This document shows, piece after piece, positions 17,079 through 24,314 of a stretch of 43,785 bases of DNA. The notes under the pieces are model-generated. The model was not told where the DNA came from. It saw nothing but the letters and a program-made list of their open reading frames with translations, and ran no database searches. Location: positions 1 to 43,785 of the forward strand of contig JAJDXV010000020.1 of assembly GCA_022823085.1 (NCBI GenBank), read 5' to 3'. Source of the DNA: Candidatus Poribacteria bacterium (GTDB lineage: Bacteria > Poribacteria > WGA-4E > WGA-3G). How positions within the stretch are numbered: the first letter of the stretch is position 1; every line of letters starts with the position of its first letter. Made by a program: the position numbers and the translations under genes.

Positions 17079-17131
17079 ACGTTTTCCTCCTATGGACACT
17101 TACTCGGATGGAGCCGTAGGTTTTGTGTCCT

Positions 17132-17147
17132 GCAAGCCGCGGCTTGC
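17132..17147. repeat. Perfect 16-bp palindrome in the operon spacer
   Basis: GCAAGCCGCGGCTTGC, between the 2Fe-2S stop (17169) and the Mo-subunit start (17078). A GTAGG sits just upstream on the plus strand, as in the other REP-like elements of this window. It would form a hairpin in the operon mRNA and could affect decay or relative expression. Confidence 0.65.
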
Positions 17148-17168
17148 TTTTAATAACAGCGATAGGAA

Positions 17169-17804
17169 TCACATCTTCTTTGATGCAGTCTTGACAGCAT
17201 CAAAGATGAACGGATAGGTGCCGCAGCGGCATGTATTTCCGGACAGACCGACTTTGATTTCTTCGAGTGTCGGTTTTGTATTTTCGCTTAACAGTGCTGC
17301 GGACGAGACGACGAAACCGGGTGTGCAGAACCCGCACATGAGTGCGTCGTGCTGTACAAATGCGTCTTGGACGGGGTGCAGGTTATCGCCATCTGCTAAC
17401 CCTTCGACGGTTGTTATCTGCTTGCCTTCTGCGTCCATCGCGAGCATCATACAGGCGTAGACGGTTTTTCCGTCCACCATGACGGTACAACCGCCACATT
17501 CGCCTCGGTCGCAGATCAGTTTGGCACCGGTTAAGTCAATGTTTGTTCCGCTTGTATCGATTCCATCGCGTAAGACGGTCAAGAGTGTTGTGCGCGCTTC
17601 GACCTCAACTTGATACGGTTTCCCGTTGATATTGAGTTGAATTGTTGCGCTGGCGACGGCATCTCCTGTTTGGGCATCAGCCTCTTTTTCCGCGCCGATC
17701 AAGACGCTGGGTGCGACGGTCGCGGCAACAGTCCCTGTTCCGACACCTTTCAAGAAGTTCCGGCGGGAGATGTTTGTCCCCTGTTTTTTCTCTTTATCAG
17801 GCAT
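17169..17804 (-). CDS. Tat-exported 2Fe-2S subunit of a molybdenum hydroxylase
   Basis: A 211-residue protein with a twin-arginine signal (SRRNFLK at 13-19, hydrophobic run to about 36). The plant-type ferredoxin domain carries Cys98, Cys103, Cys106 and Cys118 (CDRGECGGC and YAC), and the alpha-helical second-cluster domain Cys157, Cys160, Cys192 and Cys194 (CGFC and CRC). It moves electrons from the Mo centre to FAD. AAAGGAGG precedes the ATG. The Tat signal places the assembled, cofactor-loaded complex in the periplasm, like E. coli PaoABC; tatA and tatC are present at 40513-41607. It is the first gene of the operon, with a good promoter upstream at 17896-17924. Confidence 0.92.
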   Translation of the reverse strand: MPDKEKKQGTNISRRNFLKGVGTGTVAATVAPSVLIGAEKEADAQTGDAVASATIQLNINGKPYQVEVEARTTLLTVLRDGIDTSGTNIDLTGAKLICDRGECGGCTVMVDGKTVYACMMLAMDAEGKQITTVEGLADGDNLHPVQDAFVQHDALMCGFCTPGFVVSSAALLSENTKPTLEEIKVGLSGNTCRCGTYPFIFDAVKTASKKM

Positions 17805-17895
17805 GCGGTGCCTCCTTTAATCAATTATGAATTTGGGTTATTGAAAGTAATATGCATCGTTTCGATTGGATAATTTGCCACCCTTTAATTCCGAC

Positions 17896-17924
17896 AATAT
17901 ATCATATTTCACATTTTTTATCAA
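17896..17924 (-). promoter_or_regulatory. Sigma-70 type promoter for the molybdenum hydroxylase operon
   Basis: On the minus strand TTGATA (17919-17924, 5 of 6), a 17-nt spacer, TATATT (17896-17901, 5 of 6). Transcription would begin near 17889, leaving a leader of about 85 nt before ATG 17804. Confidence 0.6.
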
Positions 17925-18045
17925 GCAAAAAAATAAAAAAAATAGAAGAACGGTTTTCAGTGATGGGTTGTCCGTTTCTGTCAACTATCCGTTATACGTT
18001 TTTGTTAGGTTCTGGTTTATGGGGATCAAAAATCTGATTGAGGTA

Positions 18046-18086
18046 TCAAAAATTGATTGGCAATTTTTGATAAAATAGGGTATCAT
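18046..18086 (+). promoter_or_regulatory. trxA: Inverted repeat overlapping a possible trxA promoter
   Basis: A perfect inverted repeat, TCAAAAATTG (18046-18055) and CAATTTTTGA (18061-18070) around ATTGG, overlaps a promoter-like pair TTGGCA (18057-18062), 18-nt spacer, TATCAT (18081-18086). A repressor bound to the repeat would cover the -35 box. A leader of about 70 nt would follow. The rest of the 358-bp gap 17805-18162 is AT-rich and holds nothing else recognised apart from the divergent promoter. Confidence 0.4.
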
Positions 18087-18162
18087 ATTAAGAGGTTGAT
18101 GCATTCATAAAAGACTTTTGGGATAGATACTATTTTTTTCAAAAACTATAAAAGGAGTTATC

Positions 18163-18489
18163 ATGGCTGGGAATACGTTTGAAATTAGCGACGATACGTT
18201 TGAAGGAATGGTGCTTACATCAGATACACCTGTTGTTGTTGACTTTTGGGCAGAATGGTGCGGTCCGTGCAAAATGATTGCGCCGATTTTAGAGGAACTT
18301 GCCGGGGAAAATACAGAAACCTTCAAAGTTGGGAAAGTCAATGTTGACGATAATCGCCAGACGGCGATGCAGTATAACGTTCGGAGTATCCCGACACTGC
18401 TGGTGTTCAAAGACGGAAAAGTTGCGGGGCAGATTGTCGGTGCGATGCCTAAAGATGCACTCAAAAAGAAAATCTTAGATGTTCTGTAA
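18163..18489 (+). CDS. trxA: Thioredoxin
   Basis: A 108-residue thioredoxin with the WCGPC active site (residues 33-37), the VDFWAEWCGPCKMIAP core, and the conserved cis-proline in SIPTLLVFKDG. It reduces disulfides of cytoplasmic proteins with electrons from thioredoxin reductase. AAAAGGAG lies at ideal distance from ATG. Length is standard for TrxA. It has its own likely promoter upstream and a terminator-like hairpin downstream, so it is probably a single-gene unit, with some readthrough into waaA possible. Confidence 0.95.
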   Translation: MAGNTFEISDDTFEGMVLTSDTPVVVDFWAEWCGPCKMIAPILEELAGENTETFKVGKVNVDDNRQTAMQYNVRSIPTLLVFKDGKVAGQIVGAMPKDALKKKILDVL

Positions 18490-18502
18490 GTCCGTACCGT
18501 TG

Positions 18503-18561
18503 AAATGGAAGGTTGGAAGTTTCGGGATTGCCGTTCCGTTCTCGCCTTCCATTTTTTAATT
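18503..18561 (+). terminator. Probable rho-independent terminator after trxA
   Basis: AAATGGAAGG (18503-18512) pairs with CCTTCCATTT (18545-18554), followed by a T-rich run. The loop is long (about 32 nt) and holds a smaller CGG/CCG hairpin, which makes the call less certain than a compact stem-loop. Confidence 0.5.
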
Positions 18562-18584
18562 TTTCTGCCTCTCTACGGTTTACT

Positions 18585-19871
18585 ATGCTTTGGAAATTTG
18601 TTTATAACGTCTTTGCTGTGCCGGCGATGTTCATCGGTTTTCACTGCGCTGGGTGCTGCAATCCTAAAATCCGAGAAGGCATCGAAGGAAGAAAACGGGT
18701 ATTTAGAGAACTGGTTGACCAACTCCAGGGGGCGCGAGATTTAGAGAAAACGGCGTGGTTCCATTTCACCTCTGTTGGTGAGTTCGAGCAGGCGAAACCG
18801 CTTATTGAAGCGATTTACGCAGAGACCCGAATTGTTTTAACCTTTTTTTCTCCCTCGGTTGCCCCGAACGCGAAATCCTACCCTTATGCTGACGCTGCCG
18901 TTTACCTACCTTTAGACACACCGCGTAACGCTGAACGTTTAATACGGCTCATTGAACCGGCGTTGATCGTCTTTTCCAAGTTCGATATTTGGCCGAACCT
19001 CGTCTGGAAAGCCTCCAAACATGAGATTCCGATTATTGTGGTTGCTGGTACGCTGCACGCTGAATCGAAACGGTTGTCCGGCTTCGCGAAACCGTTTTTT
19101 CGGAGCGTGCACCGATGTATCCGTGTGCATTGTGTGATTTCGGAAGCGGATGCGGCGCGCTTTCAAGAACTCTGTGCATCGGGACACGGGATTGTTGTTA
19201 CGGGGGATACACGCTATGAACAGGTTTACCGGCGTGCTGTCGCTGTTGAACCTGATGCAGAATTTTTTCCGGGACAAGGCAGCCTCAAACGTCCTATCCT
19301 CATCGCGGGTAGCACTTACACAGAGGACGAGAGGGTGGTGTTGCCTGCGTATCAGTTGCTGCCGGAAAACGCGCCGGGAGACTCTCCGCATCTAATTCTG
19401 GTTCCACATGAACCGACCCCTGAACGGATCAAGGAGATTCGTGGGCATCTAATACGCGAGCGATTGGCGCATCTCTGTTTTTCTGAGCTCACGCCTGCGG
19501 TGGATTTGTCTGCGGTGGATGTGCTTATCGTTGATACGGTGGGACTTCTTGCGAAGTTGTATCGGTTGGCAGATATCGCGTTTGTCGGTGGGAGTTTTCG
19601 GGGGAGCGTTCACAATGTGATGGAGCCGGCTGCGATGGCGAAACCTGTTATTTTCGGTCCGACGATCCAGAACGCACACGAGGCGTCTCTGCTTGTGGAT
19701 CGCGGGGGTGCTAAATTGGTTCGGACTGCGGAAGCGTTGGCAAGTGCTATCACGGTGTGGTTAGACGATGCGGATGCGCGGACGACAGCAGGCGATATTG
19801 GCGAGCAGTTGGTTGCGGAGAATCTTGGGGCGGTGGATCGGACTTTGGTGTATTTGCGCGAGTATGTGTGA
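18585..19871 (+). CDS. waaA: 3-deoxy-D-manno-octulosonic acid (Kdo) transferase
   Basis: A 428-residue GT30 glycosyltransferase that adds Kdo to lipid A at the inner membrane. It begins with a membrane-anchoring helix (MLWKFVYNVFAVPAMFIGF), then the two-lobed GT-B fold: WFHFTSVGEFEQAKPLI (the family's acceptor-site Glu), FSKFDIWPNLVW, GDTRYEQV, ILIAGSTYTEDE, VPHEPTPERI, VGGSFRGSVHNVMEPAAMAKPVIFGP. The start is ATG 18585 because the anchor helix starts there; the frame continues upstream to 18513 into the trxA terminator. No strong ribosome site is seen. A diverged copy of its last ~70 codons lies at 20983-21238, beyond the Rpn gene. Confidence 0.9.
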   Translation: MLWKFVYNVFAVPAMFIGFHCAGCCNPKIREGIEGRKRVFRELVDQLQGARDLEKTAWFHFTSVGEFEQAKPLIEAIYAETRIVLTFFSPSVAPNAKSYPYADAAVYLPLDTPRNAERLIRLIEPALIVFSKFDIWPNLVWKASKHEIPIIVVAGTLHAESKRLSGFAKPFFRSVHRCIRVHCVISEADAARFQELCASGHGIVVTGDTRYEQVYRRAVAVEPDAEFFPGQGSLKRPILIAGSTYTEDERVVLPAYQLLPENAPGDSPHLILVPHEPTPERIKEIRGHLIRERLAHLCFSELTPAVDLSAVDVLIVDTVGLLAKLYRLADIAFVGGSFRGSVHNVMEPAAMAKPVIFGPTIQNAHEASLLVDRGGAKLVRTAEALASAITVWLDDADARTTAGDIGEQLVAENLGAVDRTLVYLREYV

Positions 19872-19931
19872 AATGAACTGTGATTTATTTGATTTGTGTG
19901 ATTTCCGTTCACACCACTGCGCATACGTATA

Positions 19932-20909
19932 TCAATTACTATTTTCCGTTAGAACCTGTGCAAAGTCGTCAAGCGTTTCTGCAAGGATCGCAGCGCGATG
20001 CAATTGTGCAAGCCGATCTAAGTCGTCAATTGTCTCAAGTGTAGGTTTGAAGACAGTCGCTGCGTAAGGCTTTAATCGGAGTGTAAGCACCTCAAGAATG
20101 TCTTTCAGGGCGCGTTCTCTGGCACCTTGTTCAATTCCTTGTTCAATTCCTTGTTCAATTCCTTGTTCAATTCCTTGTTCAATTCCTTGTTCAATTCCTT
20201 GTTCAATTCCTTGTTCGATACCTTGCTGTAGTGCTTCTGCTGCGAAGTGTTCAGAAATAGAAGGGCGTTCCATAGTTTCCTCCGAGATGATATTCAAAAT
20301 CGTTTCTGGTTCGTAGACTAAGCTGCCTAAAACCGCTAACGTCCCGAGATAAACGGTTTTGTTATCTACATTCACGCTATCTGCCGTCTGTACGCAACGC
20401 CGCAACCACGCCTCTGCACTTACCTCCTTAGGACGTTTCATCAAGGGCGTAAAAGGCAGAAGCCCCATAGGCTTTGCTTCTAAGATGCTTTGTCCGTCTA
20501 TCTCAATCAGACGGAAAACTTTGTATCGAGTCAAAACCTCATGTCCGGCTATATTTTGTACAAATTGTCCGGGGTCTCTGCGACCTGCATCTGGGCGAAG
20601 ATAGATGACATTGGAATAAACCTCTAATCCATAAGTTTCAATAAGACGAACAATATAGCCCGCCATACGGAGTGACATATCGATTTCTGAGCTGTCGGTA
20701 GTTTGAAATTCAAAGTGTACGATTACCTGTTTCCCATTGATTTCTGCCTTAATGATAACATCTGCTTGGCGCATATCGACCGTGGGTTGTTCCGGTTGGA
20801 TGAGTTCGATGTCGGTAATGTCAATTGTCTCAAAACCGAAGCAAAGGCCGACGAAATCTTTAGGAGATATTTCAGCGATTTTCTTAGAGGCTGTATCAAA
20901 ATTTGCCAC
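19932..20909 (-). CDS. Rpn family recombination-promoting nuclease/putative transposase
   Basis: A 325-residue protein of the PD-(D/E)XK Rpn/DUF4351-like group (cytosolic RpnA relatives). The nuclease core is in the first half: Asp in MRQADVIIKAEI and the E-x-Q motif in VIVHFEFQT. An all-helical C-terminal region holds eight consecutive GIEQ tetrapeptides (about 229-260). The start is GTG 20909, with AAAGG six nt upstream. In E. coli RpnA relatives are DNA endonucleases that raise RecA-independent recombination and influence phage defence; activity here is inferred. It sits between waaA and a decayed copy of the waaA 3' end. Confidence 0.8.
   Translation of the reverse strand: MANFDTASKKIAEISPKDFVGLCFGFETIDITDIELIQPEQPTVDMRQADVIIKAEINGKQVIVHFEFQTTDSSEIDMSLRMAGYIVRLIETYGLEVYSNVIYLRPDAGRRDPGQFVQNIAGHEVLTRYKVFRLIEIDGQSILEAKPMGLLPFTPLMKRPKEVSAEAWLRRCVQTADSVNVDNKTVYLGTLAVLGSLVYEPETILNIISEETMERPSISEHFAAEALQQGIEQGIEQGIEQGIEQGIEQGIEQGIEQGIEQGARERALKDILEVLTLRLKPYAATVFKPTLETIDDLDRLAQLHRAAILAETLDDFAQVLTENSN
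20127..20222 (-). repeat. 12-bp in-frame tandem repeat inside the Rpn gene
   Basis: Eight contiguous 12-bp units (plus strand TTGTTCAATTCC, seven identical, the eighth TTGTTCGATACC), coding for GIEQ in the Rpn protein. Change in unit number keeps the frame, so strains may differ in the length of this segment. Confidence 0.95.
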
Positions 20910-20982
20910 TTAAAGCCTTTCGTTGGTTCAGCACATTTTTTTTAACAAATTATAACATATATAAGCAATTTATGTCTATTTT

Positions 20983-21238
20983 TATTCACCGGACTACAAC
21001 CCGATTGAAGACAACTTTGTGAATATCAGACATCTCAGAGAATACAATGCAGATATAAATCTTCCTGCAGCGAAATGGGTTCACATTGCGCAGCAATTGA
21101 TGCTATTACCGCGTGGCTGAAAAATACAAATGCAAGCGTCACAGCAGGACGTATCGGAGCAGAAAATTGGCGGCAGTGGAACAGATTTTGGGGTATTTGC
21201 GGAGATATGTGAAACCGAGTGAGTTTAATGCCGCTTAA
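20983..21238 (+). pseudogene. Decayed duplicate of the waaA 3' end
   Basis: Both DNA and translation resemble the last ~70 codons of the waaA at 18585-19871. The segment translating as AAKWVHIAQQL matches GAKLVRTAEAL; after a frameshift near 21098, DAITAWLKNTNASVTAGRIG matches SAITVWLDDADARTTAGDIG; after a 12-bp deletion and a second frameshift, LAAVEQILGYLRRYV matches LGAVDRTLVYLREYV. Codons at 20983-21020 read YSPDYNPIEDN, which could align with waaA FGPTIQN or, less likely, be an IS630-type transposase motif. No complete gene is possible here. It fills most of the 332-bp gap 20910-21241. Confidence 0.75.
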
Positions 21239-21241
21239 ACG

Positions 21242-21976
21242 TTAATTCGTATAGAACTGACACTTATTGACATCCTGCCATGTCACCTGATATTGCTTTA
21301 GGTTTTCAATCAGTTCTTTACGTTCGTAGGTTTCTACTTGCTGCGAATGGCTGTACCGACGTGCAGGTTTATTAAACTCACGGTTTGTAATAACCGCCAA
21401 TTGGAAAGTTGTCCCATATTCTTTTTCGTAATACGGTTTTGCTGCTAAAATCTCGTCCACGGCATGCCTGTCCGCTTTCCCACCAGTTTGTCGTCGATGC
21501 TTAGCCTGTATCAGAAGTCCCTCGGTTTCATTACCACGCTGACGAGCAATGACATCTGCACCTTTGTCCCCTGAATAGGGGGTTAGTACGACATAATATC
21601 CTTGTTTATTAAAAAGTGCAGCAACGAAAGCTTCAAAGAACCTCGGTTCAAGTTTGTCGACATCCTCTATTGTTAGCGGTGAACTTTCCTCATCAGTGAC
21701 ACCTATTGGCTGCAAGCTCTCAAGAAATTCTTTAGGCGTTACTTCGGCTTGCTCAGTAGGGAACAGCGTACCTTGTGAAAGTTGGCGTTTTCGCTCAAGG
21801 AGTTCATGCAAAATAACATCAAAAGTTTGAAATTGAGGGTGCGTTGCCATTGGTAGATAGATGTGTACTGCTCTATTTTGCCCAATACGATAAACCCTAT
21901 CACTCGCCTGATCCTCTTTGGCGGGGTTCCACCAGCGGCTATAGTGAATAATACCAAATCTAAAAAATAAACTCAC
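21242..21976 (-). pseudogene. 3' fragment of a zorD-like gene: end of SNF2 helicase plus Mrr-like nuclease domain
   Basis: The 244-residue reading frame opens directly in SNF2 helicase motifs: HYSRWWNPA and motif VI QASDRVYRIGQ (23-33), the last helicase motif. About 600 or more residues expected upstream are absent. The C-terminal half (about 105-220) looks like a PD-(D/E)XK nuclease of the Mrr/restriction type: RFFEAFVAALFNKQGY, Asp141 in SGDKGADV and Gln157-x-Lys159 in LLIQAKH. ZorD of type I Zorya is a SNF2-type ATPase with nuclease activity, and the ZorA-like gene lies just upstream on the same strand. The first few residues are not homologous, and no good ribosome site is seen, so expression is doubtful. 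Confidence 0.75.
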
Positions 21977-22020
21977 ATTTCAGAGGTTTTGAGACGCATC
22001 GAATGTTTACACACGTAAGA

Positions 22021-22036
22021 GCGCAATGAATTGCGC
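22021..22036. repeat. Palindromic repeat at the Zorya deletion junction
   Basis: GCGCAATGAATTGCGC, a 7-bp-stem palindrome flanked on the minus strand by CGTAG. It lies exactly between the zorA-like stop codon (22039-22041) and the zorD-like fragment. It has the same design as the other TAG-flanked palindromes in the window. Confidence 0.7.
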
Positions 22037-22038
22037 AA

Positions 22039-23106
22039 CTACGAACCGGTTTTCGTTAATGAGAATCGTTTATTTAGAAATGGTATAAGGTTATCAAGAT
22101 TGGATACTAACTGCTTTTCGATTGTTGTGCTCAGGACTTGGTGGATGTTAGACAGCTGCTGAAGAATTTGTTGGTTTCCATCTTCCATTGTACTTTTGAG
22201 GGTGGCTGTGGAATCTGTAACTGCACTATTCAGGTGGTTTAGGCTGGGTGTCAGCTGCTCGCCAATAGCGTTACTGAACGTTTCCGGCGCGTTGCGGAAT
22301 TCCGCAATAATTTCCTGTCGTCCTTGTGCCATTGCACTTTTAATCTCGTTTGCGAGGTCTGTAGAGAAGGCTTTGAGTGCCTGTGTCTGTTGTGCAAGTT
22401 CGTCTTCTTGCCGAAATGCTATTTCTTCTTGTGTCGTCAATGTGAATAGTTGATCCAGCGTGCGTTGCAACACTGAAATTTTGCTACTTACCCAGCCGAT
22501 ACAGGATTTCTCTATCCAATTAAATAAAAGCGATAATAGCATACCCCAAACTGAAGTTACGAATGCTGTGGATACTCCGGACAGAAGGGATTGAATTGCA
22601 CTGCGAATATTTTCTGTTTGTTGAAAATCGATATTTGAGAAGGGTAACAATCCCCAAACCAGTCCAACAAAAGTCCCCAAGATACCCAATCCGACGAGCA
22701 GAGCTGGCACACTATTCCAAAATCGGAGGTTCATGTATTGTCCAAGCAGCCGTTCTTCACTGAAAAAGAGGGATGCTTCATCTGTTTTATAGACTATTTT
22801 CTTTTCGTTTTCTTTCGGTTCTCGGGTAATCAGTGAATTTTGAAACTCATGCCAAACCTCAGCAAGTTCACTGTTGTCATCAAATTTTTCTTCGAGATCC
22901 TGCAAGATCTCCGGTTTAACAGGTTTTTGGTGTTGACCAACTTGGTTAACTAAATTGCTAATCAAACGGGAGCGGCGGATGGTTTTCCATAAGAAGATTC
23001 CCAAACAAATAAGGAAAGATAAAAGGATACCGTAAACAAAAATGTCTGTAATCGGATTGAAGTCACGTGCTGGCCATGGGAGTAATAGTGTTAGAAATTC
23101 GTTCAT
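22039..23106 (-). CDS. ZorA-like MotA/TolQ/ExbB-family channel subunit, probably truncated
   Basis: A 355-residue protein with three clear membrane helices (about 20-40, 131-155 and 173-197) and the MotA/TolQ core (VPALLVGLGILGTFVGLVWGL and LLSGVSTAFVTSVWGMLLSLLFNW). Beyond residue 200 comes a helical, Gln/Glu-rich tail with coiled-coil character. ZorA is the proton-driven stator subunit of the Zorya defence system and usually has a much longer tail (about 700 residues in all); here the last codons and the TAG stop are supplied by the palindromic repeat at 22021-22036. ZorB, its obligatory partner, is absent. It starts 9 nt after the DNRLRE gene. Exact family membership (ZorA rather than another ExbB/TolQ) rests mainly on the neighbouring zorD-like fragment. 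Confidence 0.7.
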   Translation of the reverse strand: MNEFLTLLLPWPARDFNPITDIFVYGILLSFLICLGIFLWKTIRRSRLISNLVNQVGQHQKPVKPEILQDLEEKFDDNSELAEVWHEFQNSLITREPKENEKKIVYKTDEASLFFSEERLLGQYMNLRFWNSVPALLVGLGILGTFVGLVWGLLPFSNIDFQQTENIRSAIQSLLSGVSTAFVTSVWGMLLSLLFNWIEKSCIGWVSSKISVLQRTLDQLFTLTTQEEIAFRQEDELAQQTQALKAFSTDLANEIKSAMAQGRQEIIAEFRNAPETFSNAIGEQLTPSLNHLNSAVTDSTATLKSTMEDGNQQILQQLSNIHQVLSTTIEKQLVSNLDNLIPFLNKRFSLTKTGS

Positions 23107-23115
23107 ATAATTGCC

Positions 23116-24174
23116 TTATTTACTGTTTTCTGACGTTTCCTTTTGATCTACTGTCTGATAGCGGATTGTTAGGGTTGGACAGAGGTTTTCGTCAGGTGCT
23201 TCTTTTGAGGAGAACACGATGGGGACACTACCGTCTTGTAAGGCGAAGAGGTAGCCGTAGTTGTAGTCGGGGTTTGCGACCCAGAAACGGACGGCATCGG
23301 TGAGATGGTCGCCTTTGAATTCATAACGTTTGCCGGCACCCTGGATTTCGTTTGTGCCATCGATGCGGTGGGCGACATCTTCGGAACCGTTGTAGTCGCT
23401 CTCGTTGTCGCCGTCTATGCCTGATAGCATGGCTTGCGCTGGCGGTCTGTTCCACGGGAGTTCGCGATGCAACGCGCTGTTATAAGTGAGTTCGTTGTCT
23501 TCTGCACGTGTTGATGTGCCTCTGCCTTCTTTCCACGGGAGCAGGACACGCCGGTAGAGGACGGTCTGTGCGGCATCGGTATCACACTGCTGGACATGTA
23601 GACTTATCGTTGCTTCCAAGACTTGTGTGGGGTTACGGATTCCCATATCCTCGAATGCGTCAAACAAGTCAAAGGCGATGAAGAAGACACTCCCTGTCGG
23701 ATCATTTATGAGCGTCGGTTCGGCACCGGCATTGTTGTTTCGGGTCTTTCTGTCTTTGTTTACCAATAGTGTTGTATCCTGCAGACCGCCGGAGAAGGTG
23801 ACGGCATCGCCTGCGCCGAAGGTTATTTCGTTTACAAGGGGGAGTGTAATCACGATTCCGGTTTGTAAATTTGGAAGCGTGAGACGATAGCTTTTGTCTA
23901 TTTCTAAGGGTGTCGTCATCAGGAGGACGCGGTTACTGCGCTGATCGAGTAACACGTATTCTATTTCGACATCGGGGGCGATTCGGTAATTGTTGAGGTC
24001 TTCGGCGGTCTCTGCTTGCAATTGTCCATCAAATTGTAATTGGATTGCGGTTTGGGAGAGTGCGGTAGCCGCGAGTAGTTCTGGGAGGTCTGCTGTATCG
24101 GCGGCGAAGATATGGCAAAATGGCAGTAATAGAAATATGAGTACTGTGTGTGCGCCGTTAAAATAGGTTTTCAA
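23116..24174 (-). CDS. Secreted DNRLRE-domain protein
   Basis: A 352-residue protein with a signal peptide (about 1-24, ending HIFA), an N-terminal Ig-like segment of the SbsA type (LAATALSQTAIQLQFDGQL to YRLTLPNL, about 30-105), then a DNRLRE-type beta-sandwich carrying DTTLLVNKDRKTRNNNAG near its start, LEATISLHV, and FWVANPDYNYGYLFALQDG near its end. DNRLRE domains occur on extracellular carbohydrate-associated proteins. The function of this one is unknown. The gene is followed after 9 nt by the zorA-like gene, which may be an accident of the rearrangement, and is preceded by a cluster of REP-like repeats. Confidence 0.75.
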   Translation of the reverse strand: MKTYFNGAHTVLIFLLLPFCHIFAADTADLPELLAATALSQTAIQLQFDGQLQAETAEDLNNYRIAPDVEIEYVLLDQRSNRVLLMTTPLEIDKSYRLTLPNLQTGIVITLPLVNEITFGAGDAVTFSGGLQDTTLLVNKDRKTRNNNAGAEPTLINDPTGSVFFIAFDLFDAFEDMGIRNPTQVLEATISLHVQQCDTDAAQTVLYRRVLLPWKEGRGTSTRAEDNELTYNSALHRELPWNRPPAQAMLSGIDGDNESDYNGSEDVAHRIDGTNEIQGAGKRYEFKGDHLTDAVRFWVANPDYNYGYLFALQDGSVPIVFSSKEAPDENLCPTLTIRYQTVDQKETSENSK

Positions 24175-24196
24175 AATGTGTCTCCAAAATTACGAA

Positions 24197-24314
24197 TCGC
24201 GAGCAGAGCTCGCTCCTACAGAAGATTATCGCGAGCAAAGATTGTTGCTATCGCGAGCGGAACTCGCTTCTACAGAAGATTTTATTGTTTATCGCGAGCG
24301 GAGCTCGCTCCTAC
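24197..24314. repeat. Cluster of REP-like palindromes, TCGCGAGCGGAGCTCGCTCC family
   Basis: Three full copies (24197-24220, 24251-24274, 24292-24314) and one broken copy (from 24229, TCGCGAGCAAAG), spaced by AGAAGATT-type linkers, within the 136-bp spacer between two genes. A fifth copy is at 9303-9326. The last copy contains the TAG stop codon of the gene at 24311-25504. Confidence 0.85.

Noticed and set aside
20127..20222. CRISPR-like array
   Set aside because: Units are contiguous, only 12 bp, have no spacers, and are in frame within a protein gene.
20983..21020. IS630-type transposase motif (YSPDYNPIE)
   Set aside because: The following codons run straight into waaA-like sequence in the same frame, so a coincidental resemblance of waaA (FGPTIQN region) is at least as likely; kept only as a remark.
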